A stretch of 16,740 nucleotides of DNA from the NCBI GenBank assembly GCA_002496565.1, contig DAKJ01000001.1, forward strand, positions 1 to 16,740, given 5' to 3'. Origin of the DNA: Methanosarcina sp. UBA289. Lineage in GTDB: Archaea > Halobacteriota > Methanosarcinia > Methanosarcinales > Methanosarcinaceae. Positions 7,961-15,317 of this stretch are shown piece after piece. Position numbers and translations under genes: made by a program. How positions within the stretch are numbered: position 1 is the stretch's first letter; the number at the start of each line of letters is the position of its first letter. The notes beneath the pieces are model-generated. The model had not been told where the DNA came from, did not search any database, and was given only the letters and a program-made list of their open reading frames with translations.

Positions 7961-8281
7961 AAAGAACATCTTTTCTTTGTTTTTGATTCTCTGGATTTCT
8001 TCTTCCAGGGTTTTTATCCTGGACTCAAGCTCATGCATATCTTTTTTAGTAAAGGTATCGGTTTTTGAGATCGATTCCTGGATCTTCTCAGAGATTTTCT
8101 TTTCAAGATCAAGCTTCTGTTTTTTTCTTTCTTCAAGCATGTCCTGGACAGCTTTTTTACCTTCTTCCTTACTGATGTCTCCTTTATCAACAAGCTCCTT
8201 TACAAGATCATTTACCTTATCTTCGGTTATTGCCCAGAGGCCGGCTCCTATAAGCCCTAATTTTCTGACGGATTCCCTCAT
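7955..8281 (-). CDS. Phasin/PhaF-like coiled-coil protein
   Basis: The 108-aa soluble protein begins MRESVRKLGLIGAGLWAIT, the short hydrophobic opening of proteins annotated as phasin family or polyhydroxyalkanoate-granule associated. A Lys/Glu-rich segment follows (VNDLVKELVDKGDISKEEGK, then KKAVQDMLEERKKQ), and the C-terminus has Leu/Ile heptads (about 80-102: LESRIKTLEEEIQRIKNKE) forming a coiled coil. I chose the ATG at 8281. A TTG two codons upstream is possible. Methanosarcinales are not known for polyhydroxyalkanoate storage, so a structural or chaperone-like role is more likely. It is divergent from the Hsp20 gene. Confidence 0.75.
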   Translation of the reverse strand: MRESVRKLGLIGAGLWAITEDKVNDLVKELVDKGDISKEEGKKAVQDMLEERKKQKLDLEKKISEKIQESISKTDTFTKKDMHELESRIKTLEEEIQRIKNKEKMFFK

Positions 8282-8634
8282 GTACAAACACTCGCTTTTA
8301 AATTATCAATCTGAAAAAGCTCACATGAAACAATTTACATAAAAATAATTAATTGATATGATCCTAGGGGTTTATTAAAAGTTCCCCTACTTGATCCCCT
8401 ACGTGAGAAAGTAACATATAATCTTTTTTGTAATATGTTTGTGAGATCTGTATCATGTGAGATCTGTATCATATAACCTTTTTCAGTATATACATTATTT
8501 TAGTGTTTTATATAAAAAGAGATAAAGCCAAGATAAATACATCATTTCAGTAGTCATTTTAACATTAATAGATTACTTAACCGAAAGAAAATGTATAAAT
8601 ATATTAATTAATAATGTTATTTGGGGGTAATGAT
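8282..8634. repeat. Divergent promoter region rich in short repeats
   Basis: This region between the phasin-like gene and the Hsp20 gene has no gene. A 16-bp unit GTGAGATCTGTATCAT is perfectly duplicated in tandem (8441-8456, 8457-8472). A 12-bp unit, TCCCCTACTTGA then TCCCCTACGTGA, is tandem at 8383-8406. TAGGGG (8365-8370) is inverted relative to CCCCTA (8384-8389). A minus-strand TATA-like stretch near 8335-8350 may serve the phasin-like gene. Confidence 0.6.
8594..8601 (+). promoter_or_regulatory. Candidate box A for the Hsp20 gene
   Basis: TATAAATA, preceded by A-rich DNA (CCGAAAGAAAATG), resembles a BRE plus TATA box. It lies about 35-40 nt before the chosen ATG at 8635, leaving a short leader that carries GGGGGT. 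Confidence 0.55.
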
Positions 8635-8934
8635 ATGGCAGATACTATAAAAGTTTCACCTTCTATATGTGCATATCCTGACGACAAATACGAAAATCTT
8701 GAAATTGAGGTAGTTCTTCCTGGAGTAGAAAAGCAAGACATTTCTTTTAAGATCACAGAGGACGGCTTTTATGTAAGGGCCACCAAGGAAGGAATCGAAT
8801 ATGTGGACAGTTACGCAGTCTGCTGCCCGATAGTTCCGGAAAAAGCAGTAGCCAAATACTCAAATGGTATACTTAAAGTCACAGTACCTTATCAGCAACC
8901 TTTTGAAAATGCTGTGGATGTAAAAATCGAGTAA
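8635..8934 (+). CDS. Hsp20/alpha-crystallin-type small chaperone
   Basis: The 99-aa protein is little more than one alpha-crystallin domain. It shows the opening strand pattern LEIEVVLPGVEKQDISFKI, the middle DGFYVRATKEG, and the closing GILKVTVPY motif that defines the family. The N-terminal arm is very short and the C-terminal I-x-I oligomerisation motif is absent (it ends VDVKIE), so large oligomers are less likely. A CC pair (AVCCPIV) is unusual. I prefer the ATG at 8635 over an in-frame ATG seven codons upstream, because GGGGGT (8623-8628) sits at proper spacing before 8635. The upstream tandem repeats may be operator sites for stress control. Confidence 0.85.
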   Translation: MADTIKVSPSICAYPDDKYENLEIEVVLPGVEKQDISFKITEDGFYVRATKEGIEYVDSYAVCCPIVPEKAVAKYSNGILKVTVPYQQPFENAVDVKIE

Positions 8935-8948
8935 GGAAACTTGGACTC

Positions 8949-9044
8949 ACGCAGTTGAGCCAAGAAATCAGCCAAATTAAACTTCAAACGGTTTAAAATA
9001 GATATTAATAAGCCTTCATACTTGGTTTTGTTCCTCAACTGCGT
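8949..9044. repeat. Long-range inverted repeat between hsp20 and rubrerythrin
   Basis: ACGCAGTTGAG (8949-8959) is the exact reverse complement of CTCAACTGCGT (9034-9044). Inside it, CCAAG (8960-8964) pairs with CTTGG (9021-9025) after an 8-nt asymmetric bulge. The total is 16 bp of pairing across the intergenic space. It could be a transcript stem-loop, an hsp20 terminator or a small mobile relic. Confidence 0.55.
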
Positions 9045-9056
9045 AAGCTCTCAGGG

Positions 9057-9064
9057 TATAAAAA
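9057..9064 (+). promoter_or_regulatory. Candidate box A for the rubrerythrin gene
   Basis: TATAAAAA lies 30-37 nt before the ATG at 9094, which predicts a very short leader. It sits right after the long inverted repeat, so the repeat could act as an upstream control element. Confidence 0.5.
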
Positions 9065-9093
9065 ATTTATTTTTATTAAAAAGAGGTTTTTAA

Positions 9094-9642
9094 ATGAAAA
9101 AGATGACAGAACAACATCTTATCAACGCATTCGGAGGAGAGAGTCAGGCACATATGAGGTATTTACATTTTGGAAACCAGGCAGAAAAAGAAAAATATAA
9201 TAATGTAGCCCGACTATTTCGTGCAATTGCCCACGCTGAATATATACATGCAGGAGACCATTACCGAGAGTTAAGACATCTTGAGGGGGGATTTGTCGCA
9301 AATAGCATGGCAACTTTTGGCCCTGGGGACTCAAAGAAAAACCTCAAACTTGCTATTGCTGGTGAAACATATGAGATTGAGGAAATGTATCCTGTATACA
9401 TTGAGGTAGCAAAATTCCAGGGAGAAAAAGGCGCACAAAGAAGTTTTGAATGGTCATATGCCAGTGAGAAACTGCACAAAGAGCTTTTTGAAAGAGCATT
9501 CGAGCAGGTTAACTTAGGAAAAGACATTGAACTTGGCCCGATCCAGGTTTGCGAAGTATGCGGATATACCCTTGAAGGAGAAGCACCCGACAGATGTCCC
9601 GTGTGCAATGCATTAAAAGACAAATTTACTGAATTTAAATAA
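9094..9642 (+). CDS. Rubrerythrin
   Basis: This non-haem diiron peroxidase reduces hydrogen peroxide in the cytoplasm of anaerobes. The 182-aa protein has a ferritin-like four-helix domain with the expected ligand motifs: GESQAHMRY (Glu16), HAEYIHA (Glu49, His52), GETYEIEEMYP (Glu91, Glu94) and SEKLHKEL (Glu125, His128). The C-terminal rubredoxin-like domain has CEVC (153-156) and CPVC (168-171), spaced normally for one Fe(SCys)4 site. The start ATG has a GAGGT site 6 nt upstream. A single-gene unit is likely, since its own box A and a downstream hairpin are present. Placement beside a chaperone gene suggests an oxidative-stress context. Confidence 0.96.
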   Translation: MKKMTEQHLINAFGGESQAHMRYLHFGNQAEKEKYNNVARLFRAIAHAEYIHAGDHYRELRHLEGGFVANSMATFGPGDSKKNLKLAIAGETYEIEEMYPVYIEVAKFQGEKGAQRSFEWSYASEKLHKELFERAFEQVNLGKDIELGPIQVCEVCGYTLEGEAPDRCPVCNALKDKFTEFK

Positions 9643-9701
9643 AACTAGAGATTTCAAGGAATACTCATTGATCGATGAATCTATTCAAAGCCAGATTAAA
9701 G

Positions 9702-9752
9702 AAATCCCAGATAACTCTGAAACCACTTCCAAAAGGAATCACTCTGGGATTT
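9702..9752. terminator. Terminator-like inverted repeat after rubrerythrin
   Basis: A perfect 10-bp repeat, AAATCCCAGA (9702-9711) and TCTGGGATTT (9743-9752), is followed on the plus strand by TTATTCTTTTT. This fits termination of the rubrerythrin transcript. The right arm overlaps the end of the convergent membrane-protein gene. Confidence 0.5.
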
Positions 9753-9996
9753 TATTCTTTTTGCTTTCAAGCCATTCTGCAATTTTGGGCCAAAGGGACA
9801 GCGAAATTATCATAGAGATTACAAAAACAAAAATTGAACCCGCAACCATGTCTACCTGAGTGTAGGAAATTTCTCCTCTAGATACATTAGTTAAAAGAGA
9901 CAAGGAAAGGAAAAAGATAACAAGTAATATTGAAGTGGTGAGACTTAACAAAAGTACTGTTCTTGGCCTGCTATCTGTGGAACCGAAATTTACCAT
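9739..9996 (-). CDS. Small two-helix membrane protein downstream of copA
   Basis: The 85-aa protein has two strongly hydrophobic segments (about residues 13-38 and 48-70) separated by a short polar loop (NVSRGEISYTQVD) and ends in a basic, polar tail (EWLESKKNKIPE). No metal-binding Cys, Met or His cluster is present, and I do not recognise the family. The ATG at 9996 has a clear AGGAGA site 7 nt upstream. It starts 55 nt after the copA stop on the same strand, so it may be co-transcribed with the copper pump. A role as a small accessory subunit is only inference. Confidence 0.65.
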   Translation of the reverse strand: MVNFGSTDSRPRTVLLLSLTTSILLVIFFLSLSLLTNVSRGEISYTQVDMVAGSIFVFVISMIISLSLWPKIAEWLESKKNKIPE

Positions 9997-10051
9997 ATAA
10001 ATCTCCTGTTTAACTCTCTACTGTTAAATTTTAAGCTATCTGTCCCTTTCA

Positions 10052-12946
10052 TTAAATTTTGCTTTTTTTCATCAGCAAGGAATTAGCAGTCACCGAAACC
10101 GAACTGAGTGCCATAAAAGCGGCAGCAAGTTCGGGTGTGATCAGAATTCTATGAACAAAGGGATAAAGAATCCCTGCTGCAATAGGAATACCTATAGAAT
10201 TGTACCCGAAAGCCCAGATTAGGTTCTGTTTGATTTTATTTATGGTTAGTCGGCTCAGCTTAACGGCTACGACTACATCTCGTGGATCATTTTTGATAAG
10301 CACGATTTTTGCTGATTCCATTGCCACATCCGTACCTGCTCCCATTGCAATTCCCACATCGGACTGAATCAGTGCAGGAGCATCATTAATACCGTCACCT
10401 ACCATTCCGACAATCTTTCCCTCTTCCTGAAGCTTCTTAATTTCATTTGCTTTGTCTTCAGGAAGCACTTCAGCAAGCACTCTGTGAATACCTACTTCTT
10501 TTGCAATTGCGCTGGCTGTAACAGCATTGTCACCTGTGATCATAATTGCTTCTAGACCCATTTTCTTAAGAGTCTCAATTGCCTCACTGGAGTTTTCTTT
10601 AAGGGTATCGGCAACTGCAACAATACCTATAATATCTTCCCCGAAAGCTACAAGCATTGCAGTTTTTCCGTTTTCCTCAAAACCTCGCATTTCAGCTTCC
10701 AGTTCTTTAAAGGAAATTCTATTTTCTTCCATAAGTTTGCGCGTGCCGAGCAAGATTCTCTTTTCTTCAAGATAAGCTTCGACTCCTTTTCCTGGAATGG
10801 AGCGGAAATTTTCCGCCTTTTCAAGGCTAATACCCCTTTCCTCAGCTCCTTTTACGATAGCTTCCCCAAGAGGATGTTCCGATCCTTTTTCAGCCGTTGC
10901 AGCTATAAAAAGTACCTGCTCCTCATCGTTACCTGGAGCTGCAAGCAGGTCTGTGAGTTTAGGTGTGCCTTCCGTAAGAGTTCCAGTTTTGTCAAAAACG
11001 ATAGTATCTAGTTTATGTGCCCTTTCAAGAGCTTCACCTCCTTTTATAAGAACTCCATTTTCCGCACCTCTACCAGTGCCGACCATAATAGCAGCAGGAG
11101 TTGCAAGCCCAACTGCACAAGGACACGAAATTACAAGGATAGTAATGGCGATAAGCAGGGAAAAAAGGAATGGACTGATTCCTCCAAGAGCTACGGATCC
11201 TCCTACTCCATAGCGCCAGTAACCTATGAAGAACCAGAAGAAAAAAGCCAGAAGCGCAATAATATGCACGGCTACGATAAAGTTTCCGGCAAAGACGTCT
11301 GCAACTCTCTGGATAGGAGCCTTTGTAGTCTGGGCAGTTTCAACAAGCCGGATTATCTGAGAAAGGGCAGTATCCGCCCCAACTTTTGTAGCCCTAAAAC
11401 TGAAAGATCCAGTCTTGTTAAGAGTAGCTCCTATGACGATATCACCCGGAAATTTCTCTACCGGGATGCTTTCTCCGGTGAGCATGGACTCATCTATTGC
11501 AGAACTTCCCTCAACTACAATTCCATCAACAGGAATCTTTTCTCCGGGCCGAACAACAACAATATCCCCAACTACTACTTCATCGACAGGAATTTCTTTT
11601 TCAATGCCGTTTACAAGGATTCTGGAGGTCTTTGCCCTGAGGCTCATCAGTTTTCTAATTGCTTCAGATGTCTGACCCCTTGCCCTTGCCTCGAGATACC
11701 TGCCAAGGACGATGAAGATAATAAGAAAAGCTACAGTATCATAGTAAAGACTATTATACCCAGGACCGAGATTAAGAAATGTTGCTGCTACACTGATAAG
11801 GTAGGCTGAGCCTGTTCCTGCTGCTATCAGCAGGTTCATATCAGTTACGCCGTACTTGAATCCTTTGAGAGTCCCGACAAAAAATTGTCTGCCAGGGAAA
11901 AGGAGAACAAGAGTGGACAGTATAAAAAGAACGATATGATTGGAAAAGAAATCAGGTACAAAAGATAAGAAAGGAAACATCATACTCATGTTTCCGAGGC
12001 CGATTGGAATTCCTAGAACAAGAGCAATTATCAGGTTATTTCTCTGCCTCCGAATCTCAGCCTCCCTGGAAACCTGTTCCCTGTCCTCATACTCAACAGT
12101 TTCAGTTTTAACAGATGCTCCATAACCTATTTTCTGGACTGCAGCAAGAATTTCCCTTACGGAAATCCGGGCTGAATCAAATTCTACAACGGCTTTTTCA
12201 AGCGGGAAATTTACCGAGGCTGAAATTACGCCTTCAGTCCTGTTAAGAACTTTCTCGATATTTGCAGCACAGGAGGCACAGCTCATGCCTTCAAGACTCA
12301 AAGTTACGGTATCTTTTTCTACCTTATATCCAATGGATTCGATAGTTTCTTCAATCTCTTTTGAGGAGATAAGTGAGGGATCAAAGACCACTTTTGCCCT
12401 TCCAAGCTCCAGGTTGACAACTACTAAATCCACGCCTGCTTTTTTTTTCAATATTCTCTCAATATTTGCGGCGCAGGCCGAACAGGTCATACCAGAAACA
12501 CCAAGCGTGATTTCTTTTAGCCCGGCTTTCGGGCCTGGAGTTCGCGGTTCCTCTTCTACCTGCTCGCATGTTTCAGTCAGGGGACAGGTTTGAGGAGCTT
12601 CTTCAGGTTCTTTTGATTCCTTTAGAGCCGGCTCCCCGGTCATTATCTTTGAAGTTGTCTTTGAGGTCGTCCCTTCGACCTCTGTTGTGTCAGGAACTTC
12701 TGTCCCAACCTCTTCCTGAGCTTCGTTTTCGCTTTCTGTTGAGCTTTCTGTTGAGTATCCCGCCTTCCGGATAGCTGCCTTTATTTCATCCAGGCTTACT
12801 TTTTGAGGGTCAAAGCTAACCGTCGCGCTTTCGGATTCAAGATCAACTTCAACAGACTCTACCCCCTCAAGAGAAGAAATGGCATCTGCCACTCTTTTCT
12901 GGCAATGGCCACAGGTCATGTCATAAACTCTTAGATAAACTTTCAT
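10052..12946 (-). CDS. copA: Copper(I)-exporting P-type ATPase
   Basis: This P1B-1 ATPase should pump Cu(I) out of the cytoplasm. The 964-aa protein carries three N-terminal HMA domains with CxxC sites: MTCGHC (Cys12/Cys15), MTCSAC (Cys155/Cys158) and MSCASC (Cys223/Cys226). A polar linker of about 75 residues after the first domain contains a CPLTETC pair (121-127). The core has the actuator motif TGES (490-493), the membrane metal site CPC (608-610), the phosphorylation motif DKTGT (Asp652), the nucleotide-domain HP motif (691-692), TGDN (804-807) and GDGIND (850-855). The last helices carry YN (915-916) and MALSS (945-949), the marks of copper(I) rather than zinc or cobalt specificity. The start at 12946 has only a weak site, GGCGG. 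It is probably controlled by the palindrome near 13066-13096. Confidence 0.96.
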   Translation of the reverse strand: MKVYLRVYDMTCGHCQKRVADAISSLEGVESVEVDLESESATVSFDPQKVSLDEIKAAIRKAGYSTESSTESENEAQEEVGTEVPDTTEVEGTTSKTTSKIMTGEPALKESKEPEEAPQTCPLTETCEQVEEEPRTPGPKAGLKEITLGVSGMTCSACAANIERILKKKAGVDLVVVNLELGRAKVVFDPSLISSKEIEETIESIGYKVEKDTVTLSLEGMSCASCAANIEKVLNRTEGVISASVNFPLEKAVVEFDSARISVREILAAVQKIGYGASVKTETVEYEDREQVSREAEIRRQRNNLIIALVLGIPIGLGNMSMMFPFLSFVPDFFSNHIVLFILSTLVLLFPGRQFFVGTLKGFKYGVTDMNLLIAAGTGSAYLISVAATFLNLGPGYNSLYYDTVAFLIIFIVLGRYLEARARGQTSEAIRKLMSLRAKTSRILVNGIEKEIPVDEVVVGDIVVVRPGEKIPVDGIVVEGSSAIDESMLTGESIPVEKFPGDIVIGATLNKTGSFSFRATKVGADTALSQIIRLVETAQTTKAPIQRVADVFAGNFIVAVHIIALLAFFFWFFIGYWRYGVGGSVALGGISPFLFSLLIAITILVISCPCAVGLATPAAIMVGTGRGAENGVLIKGGEALERAHKLDTIVFDKTGTLTEGTPKLTDLLAAPGNDEEQVLFIAATAEKGSEHPLGEAIVKGAEERGISLEKAENFRSIPGKGVEAYLEEKRILLGTRKLMEENRISFKELEAEMRGFEENGKTAMLVAFGEDIIGIVAVADTLKENSSEAIETLKKMGLEAIMITGDNAVTASAIAKEVGIHRVLAEVLPEDKANEIKKLQEEGKIVGMVGDGINDAPALIQSDVGIAMGAGTDVAMESAKIVLIKNDPRDVVVAVKLSRLTINKIKQNLIWAFGYNSIGIPIAAGILYPFVHRILITPELAAAFMALSSVSVTANSLLMKKSKI

Positions 12947-13065
12947 TAGATGTGCCGCCTATCCAGATTTTCAGGAATGCTCGAAGGTTATAGAATTCTT
13001 CAGGACTCCATTATAATGTTCTAACCGGCTTTATTCAAACAGGAGCTTCACAAATAATTAGAGTT

Positions 13066-13111
13066 TATATAAAATTGTACCTTTTACTATATATTCTTTA
13101 AAATAATACCG
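13066..13111 (-). promoter_or_regulatory. copA promoter with shared operator-like element
   Basis: Reading the plus strand, TTGTACCTTTTACTATATAT (13075-13094) plus TCTTT, with TACCG ending at 13111, matches the sequence before the HMA gene at 16186 with one base inserted. ATATAAAA (13067-13074) and TTTTACTATAT (13082-13092) form an imperfect inverted repeat. On the coding (minus) strand ATATATAG can serve as box A, giving a leader of roughly 115 nt. Confidence 0.6.
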
Positions 13112-13149
13112 TTTACAGTTCATCTCGCACTTCAAGCACTTAAGTCTTA

Positions 13150-13172
13150 GCTGTAAAAAAAAGTAAAAAATT
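13150..13172 (-). terminator. Oligo-T termination region of the CooC operon
   Basis: On the minus strand, two T-runs (A8 at 13155-13162 and A6 at 13165-13170 as written on the plus strand) follow the stop of the cupin gene by about 40 nt. Archaeal RNA polymerase often stops at such T-runs. The same DNA precedes the copA promoter. Confidence 0.45.
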
Positions 13173-13206
13173 AATATTAATATGGATATTTCCTAAATCC
13201 TCTGTT

Positions 13207-13752
13207 TCATTCCATTTTACAGTTCCAATCATAAGGAATGATATCATTGTCAATAGGATTAACCCGCCTTTCATCTACATCCTCTGGATTATAAAATAGG
13301 GAAGGCATTCCTATCACCACAGAGATCCCATTTCCAACATTTTTTGTGCCATGAAAAACTCCTGGGGGAATATAAACTGTACGGGGATATTTTTCACCCA
13401 TAAAGATTTCGTTAAGAACTCTGTAAGTGGGTGAATCTGCTCTGTAGTCGTATAATGCAACTTTTACCATCCCAGTTACGCAAAACAAGTGATCTTCCTG
13501 TTTTGAATGGAGATGCCAACCTTTGATCATTCCGGGATATGAATATGAAGCAATTATCTGCTTGATGTTCTGTGCTTTCAGTTCTTCGTCGTCTAAACGT
13601 ATTATTTCGGTTAATAACCCTCTTTCATCGCTGAATAATTTCATATCCCTTATAAAGACTCCTTCAATTAGTTTTTCGCCATAAAATCCTGGAATTTTTT
13701 GAACTCGTGGTTTTTCTAGTTTATTAAAGTCTTCCATGCTAGTTACTTGCAT
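13207..13752 (-). CDS. RmlC-like cupin (dTDP-sugar 3,5-epimerase family)
   Basis: The 181-aa protein matches the dTDP-4-dehydrorhamnose 3,5-epimerase fold. SDERGLLTEI (41-50) is the opening strand. KGWHLHSKQEDHLFCVTG (77-94) contains the position of the catalytic His. YDYRADSPTY (101-110) corresponds to the D.R..SPTF motif, YIPPGVFHGTKN (127-138) to the IP.G.aHGF motif, and FYNPEDVDERRVNPID to the C-terminal signature. The usual RGLHYQ is changed to KGWHLH. It is not in a rhamnose gene cluster, so the substrate may differ. I used the ATG at 13752; a TTG two codons upstream is close to a GGGAAGGG site. It is the last gene of the CooC operon, 17 nt after the flavin reductase. Confidence 0.85.
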   Translation of the reverse strand: MQVTSMEDFNKLEKPRVQKIPGFYGEKLIEGVFIRDMKLFSDERGLLTEIIRLDDEELKAQNIKQIIASYSYPGMIKGWHLHSKQEDHLFCVTGMVKVALYDYRADSPTYRVLNEIFMGEKYPRTVYIPPGVFHGTKNVGNGISVVIGMPSLFYNPEDVDERRVNPIDNDIIPYDWNCKME

Positions 13753-13769
13753 TTTCAACCCTTCCCTTT

Positions 13770-14393
13770 TTATTTTTTATACATCCTTTCAAGTGGATCT
13801 TTACCATTCTTGAACATAGCTCCATAAGGCTCGAATTTGCCTGTATCGTTGACAGTGCAGAAATGCATGCCATCATCCGACCCTGTCATCATCAGTGGTT
13901 TAGCTTTTTCTATATCCCAAGAGCCACTTTCCTTGTCGTAGATATTATCTTCTACCTCTAGATGTACAACTTTACCAAAAATCAATGCATAAGGAAAGCC
14001 CCCATATACTTCCTCATATGTATCATGCAACTCACACTCCATCCATGCATAGCACCCTTGAATTCCTGGTGCCTTGACCTTTTTTGAAGGTTTTTCATTT
14101 AGATCCGCCAGTTCGAATTCATCGACATTAGAAGGAACATGTAAAGCCGTTGGTATTACTTTATCCAGCATATCAGTACCGGGCAGGTTAAGGACAAATT
14201 CTTTTGTATTTTTTATATTAACTAATGTATCTCTCCTTTTTGCTGAAGCCACACAAACTAAATCAAGTGATCGTAAAACAGGCATTAAGCAAGAATATGG
14301 GGCTATATTTCTAACTCCATCGTCACTGATCGTTGATATAAACACCACTGGTAATGGTATCAGTGACTCTCTTTTAAAATTTTCTAATATCAT
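13770..14393 (-). CDS. Flavin reductase-like protein (FMN-binding split barrel)
   Basis: The 207-aa protein belongs to the flavin reductase/flavoredoxin-like family. The N-terminal half shows LIPLPVVFISTISDDGVRNI followed by APYSCLMP, the usual substrate-side FMN-binding strand pair, then KRRDTLVNIKNTKEFVLNLPG, also typical of the family. The middle region GCYAWMECELHD and the strand ALIFGKVVHLEVED complete the barrel. Such proteins bind FMN and move electrons or reduce flavins for partner oxidoreductases. The start ATG at 14393 has no strong Shine-Dalgarno sequence. It lies 40 nt after the CooC-type gene and 17 nt before the cupin gene, so it is the middle gene of one operon. The redox partner is unknown. 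Confidence 0.88.
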   Translation of the reverse strand: MILENFKRESLIPLPVVFISTISDDGVRNIAPYSCLMPVLRSLDLVCVASAKRRDTLVNIKNTKEFVLNLPGTDMLDKVIPTALHVPSNVDEFELADLNEKPSKKVKAPGIQGCYAWMECELHDTYEEVYGGFPYALIFGKVVHLEVEDNIYDKESGSWDIEKAKPLMMTGSDDGMHFCTVNDTGKFEPYGAMFKNGKDPLERMYKK

Positions 14394-14413
14394 GTTACCA
14401 CTACATCAGTTAC

Positions 14414-14445
14414 AACTATCTTCCTGTTTTATTTTAGAGATAGTT
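14414..14445. promoter_or_regulatory. Intercistronic hairpin overlapping the CooC-type stop
   Basis: AACTATCT (14414-14421) and AGATAGTT (14438-14445) pair over 8 bp with a 16-nt loop rich in T. The right arm overlaps the last codons of the CooC-type gene. It may modulate expression of the two downstream genes. Confidence 0.35.
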
Positions 14446-15198
14446 ACCCGAAACTAAAGAATCAGCGACTGACTCGATTTCCGGAACCTCCACACTTAGT
14501 TCTTCTCCTACAAGCCCTGCTCGGAAAATGTCCGCATCCGAGGGCACTGAAGCAAGAACTTGGGTCTTATCCACGGTTTCCAGCATGAACTGGATCCCAG
14601 TTTTATCCGCACGATTGAGAATAAAATATAGAGTTTTTCCGGCTTTTTCCGAAAGCTCTTTTATTTTTTCAGAGAGCCGGATAGATTCATAGGACGGATC
14701 AAGTATCATTAATATAAGGTCACATCCTTCTTCCACTCCTCTACCAAAATGTTCAATACCAGCTTCAGTATCCACTAATATTATATCTTCAGATGTTGTC
14801 TCCATATTATTTAGCAAATTTTTTGCAAGTGCTCCCATTGGACATGCGCATCCTTCCCCGAAGTCATGAATTTTGCCTATAGCCATCATCTGTATGTTTC
14901 CTTTCTTTACAGTGTAAGCTTCAGGAATGTCCGAGATTTTCCATTTGTTTTCAAGAATAATGGTGTTGTCTCCGCTCTGATACGCCTGCATCAATTTTTC
15001 ACCCAGGGTTTTTTTTCCTCCTAGGTAGTTCATGAAGTCTTCCGGCATTCCAATACCAAGCTGCCTATGAAGCCCGAAGTTTGACTCATCACTGTCCACT
15101 ACAAGTACATTGTAACCTCTTTTAGCCATGGATTTTGCAAGTAGAGCAGTAATCGTGCTCTTGCCACTACCTCCTTTTCCACATACAAGAACTTTCAT
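14434..15198 (-). CDS. CooC-type nickel-insertion ATPase (MinD/ParA fold)
   Basis: CooC proteins are dimeric P-loop ATPases that help load nickel into carbon monoxide dehydrogenase. The 254-aa protein has a deviant Walker A GKGGSGKST (7-15), the switch I acidic VVDSDESN (33-40), and switch II LVDTEAG (141-147). It also has the CxC pair GCACPMG (Cys117, Cys119) that binds metal at the dimer interface in the family. The ATG at 15198 has a GGAG site 9 nt upstream. It leads an operon with a flavin reductase and a cupin rather than with carbon monoxide dehydrogenase genes, so it may be a paralogue serving another metal centre. It is divergent from the HxlR-type regulator. Confidence 0.9.
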   Translation of the reverse strand: MKVLVCGKGGSGKSTITALLAKSMAKRGYNVLVVDSDESNFGLHRQLGIGMPEDFMNYLGGKKTLGEKLMQAYQSGDNTIILENKWKISDIPEAYTVKKGNIQMMAIGKIHDFGEGCACPMGALAKNLLNNMETTSEDIILVDTEAGIEHFGRGVEEGCDLILMILDPSYESIRLSEKIKELSEKAGKTLYFILNRADKTGIQFMLETVDKTQVLASVPSDADIFRAGLVGEELSVEVPEIESVADSLVSGNYL

Positions 15199-15267
15199 CT
15201 TTTCAACTCCATTTAGAGATAATAAATATTAAAAAATCAAAAAATAATAGCATATATTAACAATCAC

Positions 15268-15285
15268 AATACTTCCTATAGTATT
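15268..15285. promoter_or_regulatory. Palindrome in the divergent HxlR/CooC promoter
   Basis: AATACTTCCTATAGTATT has perfect 6-bp half-sites AATACT and AGTATT around 6 bp. A second, wider repeat, ATACTTC (15269-15275) and GAAGTAT (15294-15300), overlaps it. A TACT-N6-AGTA core is similar to operators reported for HxlR/YodB-family regulators (from memory). It lies between the two divergent starts, about 33 nt before the regulator ATG and 70 nt before the CooC-type ATG. Confidence 0.55.
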
Positions 15286-15317
15286 AATAATATGAAGTAT
15301 ATAGTGAGAAAGTGACT

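Noticed and set aside
9668..9859. Plus-strand 63-codon frame after rubrerythrin
   Set aside because: It crosses the terminator-like repeat and overlaps the membrane-protein gene antisense.
11015..11809. Plus-strand 264-codon reading frame
   Set aside because: It is antisense to the copA core. The translation has no domain-like pattern.
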